DNA from: Pseudobdellovibrionaceae bacterium
GTDB taxonomy: Bacteria > Bdellovibrionota > Bdellovibrionia > Bdellovibrionales > UBA1609
Reading direction: 5' to 3'
NCBI GenBank assembly: GCA_947444305.1
Contig: CANEZP010000001.1
Span: 82,151 to 146,150, forward strand
Length of the DNA: 64,000 bases
The first letter of the stretch is position 1. Each line of letters begins with the position of its first letter. Below the pieces are notes generated by a model. That model did not search any database. It was not told where the DNA came from and saw only the letters and a program-made list of their open reading frames with translations. Positions 24,921-31,533 of this stretch are shown here, piece by piece. Position numbers and translations under genes: made by a program.

Positions 24921-25679
24921 ATGCGAATGCGGATATTAACGTACAACATGCACAAAGGTTTTTGCTTCTATTCGAGGCAATACGTTTTGCGTGAACTGCG
25001 CGAGGCGATTCGCAAAGTCGATGCGGATGTCGTCTTCCTTCAGGAAGTGATGGGTGTACACCCCGTAGACATGCTGCCCGACGATCTTGATTCTCAGTTC
25101 GAATATTTAGCCGACGAAATCTGGCCGCACTTTGCCTACGGTAAGAACGCTATCTATTCCTCGGGAAATCACGGCAACGCGATCTTAAGTAAGCATCCGT
25201 TTTCGGCATTCGAAAATATCAACATTTCGACCAATAAATTAGAGCAGCGCGGGCTACTGCATGCCACTTTGCCGATTCACGGGCGCGACGTGCACCTCGT
25301 TTGCCTTCATTTAGATTTGCTTGAGCGCGGTCGCCGTCAACAAATGCAAAGCTTGGTAAAGCGCGTGCGTGAAAATGTCCCCGGTGATTCACCGTTGATC
25401 GTCGCCGGCGACTTTAACGATTGGCAGAAGAAAGTCTCGGACCCATTAGCTGAGCAACTTGGAATGGGCGAGAGCGGGGTTATCTTCACGGGATCGCACG
25501 CAAAGACATTTCCGTGCTGGCGACCTTTGCTTGCGCTCGACCGGGTCTACATCCGGCGTTTTGCTATTCATGACTATCAAGTTTTATCGGGCGTACCGTG
25601 GCGACGTATGAGCGATCACGCGGCCGTTTTGACGGAATTAGAAATTACGGATGATCCAGGCGGCAGGCGCGCAGGTTAA
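24921..25679 (+). CDS. Endonuclease/exonuclease/phosphatase (EEP) family protein
   Basis: 252 residues. Motifs in order: LTYNMHKG (residues 6-13), FLQEVMG, the GNAILSKHP block near residue 90, HLDLLERGRRQQ, GDFNDWQ (metal ligands), LALDRVYIR and MSDHAAV. These match the EEP superfamily, whose members are nucleases, phosphodiesterases or phosphatases; the WPHFAYG/GNAILSKHP subgroup is often found beside phospholipase D-type cardiolipin synthases and may act on phospholipids. No such synthase gene is adjacent here. Convergently overlaps the MerC-like gene by 35 bp. Confidence 0.85.
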   Translation: MRMRILTYNMHKGFCFYSRQYVLRELREAIRKVDADVVFLQEVMGVHPVDMLPDDLDSQFEYLADEIWPHFAYGKNAIYSSGNHGNAILSKHPFSAFENINISTNKLEQRGLLHATLPIHGRDVHLVCLHLDLLERGRRQQMQSLVKRVRENVPGDSPLIVAGDFNDWQKKVSDPLAEQLGMGESGVIFTGSHAKTFPCWRPLLALDRVYIRRFAIHDYQVLSGVPWRRMSDHAAVLTELEITDDPGGRRAG

Positions 25680-26013
25680 CGATGTGCGCGGATGCCAACA
25701 GCAAGCCCGCGGTGATCATTAGGCCGTATTCAACGCGGAAATCATCGTGACCGAACAGCATCGCCGAGATTAAAAACGCGAGGCCCGCGCCGCCGAGCCA
25801 AAGAATGCGTTTCATTTTATGAATTTGGTAGCCGCTGTATAGAGCCCAGACCGCAACCGGCAGAACTATGACCACGATGATTCGGTGAAACCATTGGTGC
25901 GAGAGCGTTTCGCCCAAAAACGGCAAGAAGATCACGAGCACCGGCGTGAACAAACAGTGGATCAAACAAATGAGTGAAGCGGAGATCCCGATCTTGTCCC
26001 AAACGGCGCGCAT
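25645..26013 (-). CDS. MerC-domain membrane protein
   Basis: 122 residues from ATG 26013 (TTG 26016 is one codon upstream). Four TM helices are visible (about residues 10-32, 46-62, 69-86, 92-110), with a CLIHCLF pair in the first helix matching the MerC transporter cysteine pair, and a conserved GHDD element in the loop. MerC proteins take up mercury or are general small-metal permeases; in this context the substrate is uncertain. It has a weak SD and overlaps the EEP gene at the 3' end. Confidence 0.75.
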   Translation of the reverse strand: MRAVWDKIGISASLICLIHCLFTPVLVIFLPFLGETLSHQWFHRIIVVIVLPVAVWALYSGYQIHKMKRILWLGGAGLAFLISAMLFGHDDFRVEYGLMITAGLLLASAHIVNLRACRLDHP

Positions 26014-26062
26014 CAATCAGTTGTGCCGACCTAAGTGAAGCGTCGTCAATCAAAACGAAAGA

Positions 26063-26090
26063 TTTAAGTGGAAAAAGTCCACCGTATTAT
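26063..26090 (+). promoter_or_regulatory. Promoter-like sequence before the small ORF at 26126
   Basis: TTTAAG (26063-26068) and TATTAT (26085-26090) are separated by 16 nt. The spacer contains AAAAAGTCCAC, also found in the spacer of the greA promoter (42741-42751). The -10 box lies 35 nt upstream of ATG 26126. Confidence 0.4.
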
Positions 26091-26125
26091 GTAAAGTCGG
26101 TTTATCTCTTGAAAGGAGGTCACGC

Positions 26126-26224
26126 ATGTTGATGAAAACTAAAATCGGAATGAAGTCTACCGATACCACCGTGGCTTCCTACGCTTGCGGCGCCTTGTTC
26201 TTTGTTCGTGCGTCTCTTCACTAG
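26126..26224 (+). CDS. Small ORF with near-perfect Shine-Dalgarno (32 residues)
   Basis: ATG 26126 is preceded by GAAAGGAGGTCACGC, the best SD in the window, and by a promoter-like sequence at 26063-26090. The product is 32 residues with one Cys and a short hydrophobic centre (MLMKTKIGMKSTDTTVASYA, then CGALFFVRASLH). There is no downstream gene within 150 bp except the candidate at 26378. It could be a leader peptide, a secreted small peptide or a type I toxin-like product; I do not recognise it. The convergence of promoter, SD and start makes translation likely. Confidence 0.5.
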   Translation: MLMKTKIGMKSTDTTVASYACGALFFVRASLH

Positions 26225-26377
26225 CAAGTACGTTAGCCACCACCAAAATTCGTTTTAGTTTCTCACGCTCACCGGCGCGAGATTTTATTTTTTAATTCAT
26301 TTTTCCAGAGCCGTTCGCGGATTTTCCGTGCGTGGTTTTATTGGATTTTTATTGGGCTTAGCCCAGAGGGTACACCT

Positions 26378-26593
26378 ATGCGTAAAAGCATACTGACTAT
26401 TTGGCCAAGGACATGGACTTGGACTTGGCCGCAGCGAGAGGAGCTCATCGAACCGATTCAATTTTTTGAAACGGAGAGATGGGTACAGGAAGAGGAAGTC
26501 TTAAAGCTTCGGCTTCAAGAAGAAACGAGAAGACCCGGCGAGCGGCTTCAACAGCTCTTGCCGAACTTAGACCTCAAAAGATTGATTTTATAA
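26378..26593 (+). CDS. Candidate Trp-rich small protein (71 residues)
   Basis: ATG 26378 follows GAGGG with 7-nt spacing and is preceded by a short hairpin (26353-26365, TGGGC-TTA-GCCCA). The N-terminus, MRKSILTIWPRTWTWTWP, has four tryptophans within nine residues; the rest is a Glu/Arg/Leu-rich amphipathic helix. The Trp codons lie within an inverted repeat (GGCCAAG at 26403-26409 and CTTGGCC at 26424-26430). No homologue is recognised, and no trp biosynthesis gene is near. The reading frame could be spurious. Confidence 0.35.
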   Translation: MRKSILTIWPRTWTWTWPQREELIEPIQFFETERWVQEEEVLKLRLQEETRRPGERLQQLLPNLDLKRLIL

Positions 26594-26617
26594 TGCGAGA
26601 AGGCGCAAAAAGAAAAG

Positions 26618-26683
26618 TCCCACTGGGATCGCGGATCACAAGCAGTCGAATCTTTTCGACCGCTAAACGAAGCCCCGGTGGGA
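26618..26683 (-). terminator. Structured terminator-like element downstream of rpmG
   Basis: Ten-bp arms (TCCCACTGGG at 26618-26627, CCCGGTGGGA at 26674-26683, one wobble) enclose a second perfect hairpin GTCGAATCTTTTCGAC (26645-26660). On the minus strand the structure is followed by CTTTTCTTTTT, and it lies 27 bp after the rpmG stop, so it may end the rpmG transcript. The long loop is unusual for a simple terminator. Confidence 0.5.
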
Positions 26684-26710
26684 TTATGTTCGTAGCGCGA
26701 AAAACTTCGG

Positions 26711-26893
26711 CTATTTGATTTCTTTGTGAATCGTATGCTTCCGTAACGACGGGCTATACTTTTTCTTTTCTAAACGCTCAGGATGCGTTTGGAAGTTCTT
26801 TTTCGTTGTGTAGCGTGAAGGCGGTTTGCCCTCTTTACGTGCTTCTGTGCACTCCAACGTGATGATACGTACTTTGCCTTTTTTCTTTGCCAT
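26711..26893 (-). CDS. rpmG: 50S ribosomal protein L33
   Basis: 60 residues from ATG 26893 with GGAGG four nt upstream; a longer frame upstream is not needed. [20 protein letters not shown] followed by [14 protein letters not shown] matches L33. Only one cysteine (C15) is present, so this is a zinc-free C-minus L33. L33 is a small protein at the E-site region of the 50S subunit. It is monocistronic here, downstream of a small ORF and not in the rpmB-rpmG or tRNA-Trp/secE context seen in many bacteria. Confidence 0.93.
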   Translation of the reverse strand: MAKKKGKVRIITLECTEARKEGKPPSRYTTKKNFQTHPERLEKKKYSPSLRKHTIHKEIK

Positions 26894-26958
26894 TTGGCCT
26901 CCGGAACTGAAACGTATAGCCCGGCTCAATGGCCACGACAACAGAAATACAGTTATTT

Positions 26959-27204
26959 TTAAGGATCTCGATAAGTTAAGAATCGGGGCACCGGAATCCT
27001 CACCGTGGGTGAAAGTTCAATGCGGCTGCACCAGGCCCAAAATCTCGAAAGAACGTAGGAATTCTGCACCATGAGCGCCCAGCGAGCGGAGTCGGAAAGA
27101 TGGGTCACCGGCGTGACTTCACCCGCGCCAGTCGCGGACGGCGGTCTCATCGGCTGACGCGGTGGACGACCGGCTTTTTTAAGCGAGGTTTTTTTTTTCG
27201 TCAT
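26959..27204 (-). CDS. Possible small basic protein coupled to the thioredoxin gene
   Basis: 81 residues from ATG 27204, which overlaps the TlpA-like gene stop as ATGA. The first 25 residues are Lys/Pro/Arg rich ([19 protein letters not shown]); the C-terminal half is Trp/Arg containing and reads less like a conserved protein. The overlap supports translation, but composition in the second half is unconvincing, and a frameshift or spurious frame is possible. Function unknown. Confidence 0.35.
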   Translation of the reverse strand: MTKKKTSLKKAGRPPRQPMRPPSATGAGEVTPVTHLSDSARWALMVQNSYVLSRFWAWCSRIELSPTVRIPVPRFLTYRDP

Positions 27205-27722
27205 GAGCCCTTGAGATGACGCTGAACGCGCGCCTCAAACTCCTCCAAGGAGGTGTCGCCTTCCCAAGCGTCGACGATTTTCTGGTCGGCGCCGATCAGC
27301 AGGGTCGTGGGGACGGCGCCCGTCCAGTTCGGATAGATTTCGGTGATAAATTTGAGCGGGGTGTTGCCCTTGTAGTAGGTCGAAAAATCGACTTTCTGCG
27401 CGCGAAGAAAGTTTTCCGCCGCGAGGCGATCTTGCACATCGTCGATCGAGACGAAAATGACTTTTAATCCCTTGTTCAAATACTTCGCGCGAACTTCCAT
27501 GATGTGTGGAAACTCAATCTTGCACGGCTCGCACCACGACGCCCAAAAATTTACTAAGACCAGCGGGCTATTTTCCGCTTTGATGCGGTCGAGCAGTACT
27601 TTAGCCGTAACTTCTTGAACGAAGCCGGCCGTGCCCGCGTCGGCGTGACGAGAGTTGTAATAGTAGCCCGCTCCGCCACCCGCCACTAAGATCGATAAGA
27701 TTACAAAAAGCTTCCAATTCAT
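27201..27722 (-). CDS. TlpA-like membrane-anchored thioredoxin
   Basis: 173 residues. N-terminal TM anchor (residues 5-21) followed by a thioredoxin fold with active site WCEPC (in NFWASWCEPCKIEFPHI) and a cis-proline motif GAVPTTLLI. TlpA/ResA-type proteins reduce disulfides in the periplasm, for example during cytochrome c maturation. A low-confidence small ORF overlaps its stop. No cytochrome biogenesis genes are adjacent, though cytochrome c-type proteins and cysteine-rich secreted proteins occur elsewhere in the window. Confidence 0.92.
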   Translation of the reverse strand: MNWKLFVILSILVAGGGAGYYYNSRHADAGTAGFVQEVTAKVLLDRIKAENSPLVLVNFWASWCEPCKIEFPHIMEVRAKYLNKGLKVIFVSIDDVQDRLAAENFLRAQKVDFSTYYKGNTPLKFITEIYPNWTGAVPTTLLIGADQKIVDAWEGDTSLEEFEARVQRHLKGS

Positions 27723-27850
27723 AAGTACTTATCATTGTGAACTTAGGGATTGGCCGGGTCAAACTTTAGTCCGAGCCGCGTTTGCTCGACCAAAGCCTGA
27801 GGGGACAAAAACAAGTCATCTGAATCACTCGGAATTCCGACAAGTAAGGT

Positions 27851-29695
27851 ATGAAAAACCGATTTCGGATTCCGATCGCCGCGAAACTTATTTCCATGAC
27901 CGTAGGCTTAACGGCCCTCACGACGGTGGCCATCGCCATGGTGAGTGCCGACAGGTTCGAGAAAATTTCGATGGACCGCGAAGAGCAGTCGAGTCGCGAT
28001 CAATCTCGTGCGCGTGCCACCGAAGTTGAAGGTTTGCTGCTCGCTTACGTGGATAAGGCGAAAGTTATCGCGTCGCTCTTGATGAAGGATACGGGATCGG
28101 CCGAGGAAAAAGCGAAGTCGTTGGACCTTACCTTCGGTCGCGATAAGGATTTCGTTGCGTTAGACGTCATTAGCCGTCAACCGGGTCAGCCTCTCCGCGT
28201 GATAAACGAATCCTATTTGCAGCAATACAAGCTCGATAAAACTTTTATCGAAGCGCTACGGGTTGCCCAGGCGGGGCGGAAGCTCGTGCACAGCGAACGG
28301 TTGTTCAACGGCAAAGACGGCCACATCGAAATTCGCAACTCGTCGATCGAAGGTGGGGCCCCGTTGCTAACGATCGGTTTTCCGTTGGCGAAGGATGAGT
28401 TCGGGGCGGTGACGCACATCGTGTTGGCGGATATTCGTTTGGACCGCATGCAAAAGGTTTTTGCGGCGATGAGCGATCGCAGTCTTTTTCTGATCGATGA
28501 CGAAGGCAAACTGCTCGCGCACCCCATGGAAGAAAAAGTTTTAAAGGGCGAGTCGGTCGCCTCGATGCCCATCGTGAAAAATGCGCTTACGGCGGCCCTT
28601 AAACAAGGACAAATGCGGTTCAAAGACGGGGAGACGGCCGAGCCGTTCACCGGCGCTTTCACAAAAACTTCTTTAGGCGTGACGGCGATTTCGGTGGTTT
28701 CGGATCAGGTCATTCTCGAGGCCGCGGCGGCGGTCAAGCGTGAGGCTTTTTACATCGCCGGGCGTTTGTTGTCGCTGGCGTTGTTCTTCATCTTCGTTTT
28801 CTCTATCACGCTGACTTCGCCGATCGAAAAGCTGGTGGAGTTAACGAGTAAAGTGGCGAAGGGCGACTTTTCGAATAAAGCCAGCGTCACCTCACGGGAT
28901 GAAGTCGGGCAATTGGGCGAGGCTTTTAATTCCATGCTCGAAGGTTTGCTCGAACGGGACAAAGTGAAGAGCATGTTCAACAAGTTCCACGGCTCGAGCG
29001 TGACCGAAGATTTATTAAAAGGAAATCTCGAGCTGGGTGGTTCAAAGAAGGTCGTTACCGTATTTTTCTCCGACGTGCGTGACTTCACCAAGTTTTCGGA
29101 AGGCAACTCGCCCGAACAAGTCGTTGAGATGTTGAACGAGTATTTCCAGATAATGGTAGCCATTATCAATAAGCACGGCGGTGTGGTCGACAAGTTTATC
29201 GGCGACGCGATCATGGCGGTGTGGGGCGCCCCGAACGGAACCGAGCGTGATCCGCAAAACGCGGTGAAGGCTTGCATCGAGATGCGCCGGTCCCTCGAAG
29301 TTCTGAACACGACGCGCATCGGGCGGGGACAAGTGCCTATTAAAATCGGGATCGGCCTCCACCGTGGCGACGCAATCTCCGGCACCATCGGTTCAAGCGA
29401 GCGGATGGAATACACGGTTATCGGCGATACGGTAAACCAGGCTTCGCGGATCGAGGCCTCAACCAAAGCTTTCGGTACCGATTTCTTGTTGAGCGATTCG
29501 CTGGCCGAATTCGTGAAAGACGAATTTATCGTCGAAGAAGCGGGCCGGGTTGAAGTGAAGGGCAAGGCGGAGCCGCTGACTTTATTCAAGGTGCGCGGCT
29601 ACTATGATGAAGAGAAAAATCCCGTACTTGTGCGCACTCAATACAGCGACTACGAGGCCGCCGGCGATGACAAAGTAAAAATGGCGGCGAGCTAG
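27851..29695 (+). CDS. Membrane adenylate/guanylate cyclase with extracytoplasmic sensor
   Basis: 614 residues. TM1 near 10-31, a periplasmic sensor domain (about 40-290), TM2 near 300-318, HAMP (about 319-370), then a class III cyclase catalytic domain (about 397-585). Metal-binding aspartates are in FFSDVRDFTKFS and GDAIMAVWG; the substrate region includes KIGIGLHRGDAISG. It should convert ATP or GTP to cyclic nucleotide in response to an envelope signal. It converges on the FecR/FnIII operon at 29916-33648. In Bdellovibrio-type genomes cyclases, FecR domains and FnIII repeats often cluster (general knowledge). Confidence 0.92.
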   Translation: MKNRFRIPIAAKLISMTVGLTALTTVAIAMVSADRFEKISMDREEQSSRDQSRARATEVEGLLLAYVDKAKVIASLLMKDTGSAEEKAKSLDLTFGRDKDFVALDVISRQPGQPLRVINESYLQQYKLDKTFIEALRVAQAGRKLVHSERLFNGKDGHIEIRNSSIEGGAPLLTIGFPLAKDEFGAVTHIVLADIRLDRMQKVFAAMSDRSLFLIDDEGKLLAHPMEEKVLKGESVASMPIVKNALTAALKQGQMRFKDGETAEPFTGAFTKTSLGVTAISVVSDQVILEAAAAVKREAFYIAGRLLSLALFFIFVFSITLTSPIEKLVELTSKVAKGDFSNKASVTSRDEVGQLGEAFNSMLEGLLERDKVKSMFNKFHGSSVTEDLLKGNLELGGSKKVVTVFFSDVRDFTKFSEGNSPEQVVEMLNEYFQIMVAIINKHGGVVDKFIGDAIMAVWGAPNGTERDPQNAVKACIEMRRSLEVLNTTRIGRGQVPIKIGIGLHRGDAISGTIGSSERMEYTVIGDTVNQASRIEASTKAFGTDFLLSDSLAEFVKDEFIVEEAGRVEVKGKAEPLTLFKVRGYYDEEKNPVLVRTQYSDYEAAGDDKVKMAAS

Positions 29696-29749
29696 GTTAG
29701 CCACCAACCCGTCGTTGCGCGAAGTGCGGACGACGACGTCCGGATTTCT

Positions 29750-29767
29750 ACCCGCGCCGGCGCGGGT
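29750..29767. repeat. 18-bp perfect GC palindrome between convergent genes
   Basis: ACCCGCGCCGGCGCGGGT reads the same on both strands. It lies in the 220-bp gap between the cyclase stop and the convergent FnIII/barrel gene. There is no T-run, so it is not a standard terminator; a cruciform or protein-binding site is possible. Confidence 0.5.
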
Positions 29768-29915
29768 GCAAATGCGAATTTAAGGGCTATGTTACTAGTC
29801 GGCGAAGCGGTGGATCGGCCGGCTTGATCGCACCTTTATCGAAAGCTCCAAGCCGTAAGGATTAAAAATCGCGGGCTTTAAGCCTCGAAAGCTCTTAGCC
29901 TTTGGCATCCCTGGT

Positions 29916-31532
29916 TTAGAAGCTGAATTCCAAAATCAAATTGAGATAGTGCCCGGTAAGCTGAACTTCGTTGATCTGACCTTCGCGCGCGAAGGAGTCG
30001 GTCGCGGGCTTCGCGCTGAAGGAAGCGTTGTCGGAGCGGTAGGCGTAGCCGGCGTAACTCATCCAAGACTTATTCAGCCGGTAGCTTCCGAGCGCGCCGT
30101 ACTGGTAAGACAACGCCGATTCGATCTTGCCGCCGTTCGGTGCCGATCCCATTAATGAATAATAAGCGCGGCCGTTCGCCTGCAACCCGAAGCGGGCGCT
30201 GAGGGGAATCCAGTATGTAAATCCCAAGTGCGGTCCCATGCCCCTGACTTTGCCGACGCCGAAGAAACCGTCGACCGGTGTACCAAGAACGACGGGTAGC
30301 TCTTTCGAGAACAGGCCCGATCCGACGAGGAGTAAGCCGCCTTGCCCGAACTCCAAACGTCTCGTGACGTGTGCCTCAAGCGAAGCGAATTGAAAATTCT
30401 GGCCGCCGATCGAGAAGCCGCTGAGATCCACGATTCCGAAGCCGCCCCATTTCGACTTCGGATCTTGATAGCCGCCGCCGATGCGGCCCGTACCGCCGAG
30501 TGCCTCGAAGGTCGGCTTGGTGTTCGCGTCGTAATTACGGCCTTCGTAACTGACTTTCGTAATCAAGTAGCTTGCGATGGCGTAGTAGTTCGTCGGCTTG
30601 GTGATCGAGGCGCGTAAGATTGCGTTGTCGATATCGGCGGGGTCATTGAAATTGCCTATCATTTCGAATTCAAGCTTAGCGACCGGCGAACTTGCGCGGT
30701 GGTCACCGTTGGCTTGCACTTGCAGTTTGTATTTGCCCGTCGGGCGGGAAGTGTCGAGGGCTAGAACGTTGGCCGCGTAATCCTCTTGCTTGGCGACGGC
30801 TTCCCACTTCTTCAGCGATGGATTAAAATACTGCAGATCGTAGAGATAATTTTTTGCGTAAGCCGGGGCCGACCATTTGAGCTCTTTAATATAAGAGGAT
30901 AACGGTTTCTCGATGACGGGTTTTTTGAGCGCGGGCCCGCGTAACTCAAAAGATTGCGGAGCGTCCCACTTATCACCCTCTTCACCTTTGTCATCGATCG
31001 CGACGACATCCCAGTTTATGAAATCGCCGACTAAGACTGACGTTTCTAAGGAAGGTTCGTCGACTTCCTTTTCCACGCTCCAAACGCCGCCGGCGGTTCG
31101 GGCTTTGATTTTATATTTTACCGCGCCGGGCACGGGCTCCCATTGGAAGGTCAAATCTTGATTCAGTTCCTCTTTAGAGAGAACCACGGCGTTCGCTTCG
31201 GGATTCGTGGCGATGACCGCGGGCAACTTAACTAGCATTTCGGAAGCGGGCGACCAATCTCCGGGAACTCCGCGATCATCGAAGCTGCGGATCTGCATAA
31301 GGTAAACACCGGGCTTAATGGTTGCCGACCATCCGGCATTTTTCATCGTGAAGCGCGAAGGTTTTTTCTTCGGGTCATCTTTGCGGATCACTTGCACTTC
31401 GTAGCTGGAGGCTCCGTCGATCACGTCCCATTCGACCTCAACGTTACGGCGCACCTTGGCCGGCGCTTCGGCAAAAGCCGGCGTCGACAGCAGGAGCGCG
31501 GTAAGAATGAGGAGGGCGGACTTCAAACGCAA
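29916..31532 (-). CDS. Secreted FnIII-repeat protein with C-terminal beta-barrel
   Basis: 538 residues from TTG 31532, one nt after the stop of the FecR-domain gene. Signal peptide ends AFA. Residues 25-305 contain about three fibronectin type III-like repeats (VEWDVIDGASSYEVQV, FQWEPVPGAVKYKIKA, KWSAPAYAKNYLYDLQ). Residues 315-538 have alternating strands and end with LNLILEFSF, a terminal Phe, suggesting an outer-membrane barrel. It is the second gene of an operon with the FecR-domain gene and converges on the cyclase gene. It may present FnIII domains at the outer membrane. Confidence 0.78.
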   Translation of the reverse strand: MRLKSALLILTALLLSTPAFAEAPAKVRRNVEVEWDVIDGASSYEVQVIRKDDPKKKPSRFTMKNAGWSATIKPGVYLMQIRSFDDRGVPGDWSPASEMLVKLPAVIATNPEANAVVLSKEELNQDLTFQWEPVPGAVKYKIKARTAGGVWSVEKEVDEPSLETSVLVGDFINWDVVAIDDKGEEGDKWDAPQSFELRGPALKKPVIEKPLSSYIKELKWSAPAYAKNYLYDLQYFNPSLKKWEAVAKQEDYAANVLALDTSRPTGKYKLQVQANGDHRASSPVAKLEFEMIGNFNDPADIDNAILRASITKPTNYYAIASYLITKVSYEGRNYDANTKPTFEALGGTGRIGGGYQDPKSKWGGFGIVDLSGFSIGGQNFQFASLEAHVTRRLEFGQGGLLLVGSGLFSKELPVVLGTPVDGFFGVGKVRGMGPHLGFTYWIPLSARFGLQANGRAYYSLMGSAPNGGKIESALSYQYGALGSYRLNKSWMSYAGYAYRSDNASFSAKPATDSFAREGQINEVQLTGHYLNLILEFSF

Positions 31533-31533
31533 A

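Noticed and set aside
26378-26593. Classical trp operon attenuator
   Set aside because: Trp codons in an inverted repeat suggested it, but no terminator/antiterminator or trp gene follows; the next gene is rpmG on the other strand.
26593-26718. 41-codon ORF overlapping the Trp-rich ORF stop (TAATG)
   Set aside because: Stop-start coupling looked attractive, but its sequence coincides with the structured terminator-like element downstream of rpmG and shows no protein-like pattern.
28750-29589. Long antisense ORF (279 residues) inside the cyclase gene
   Set aside because: Composition is Ser/Thr/Pro rich with no SD, and the cyclase frame on the other strand has clear catalytic motifs.
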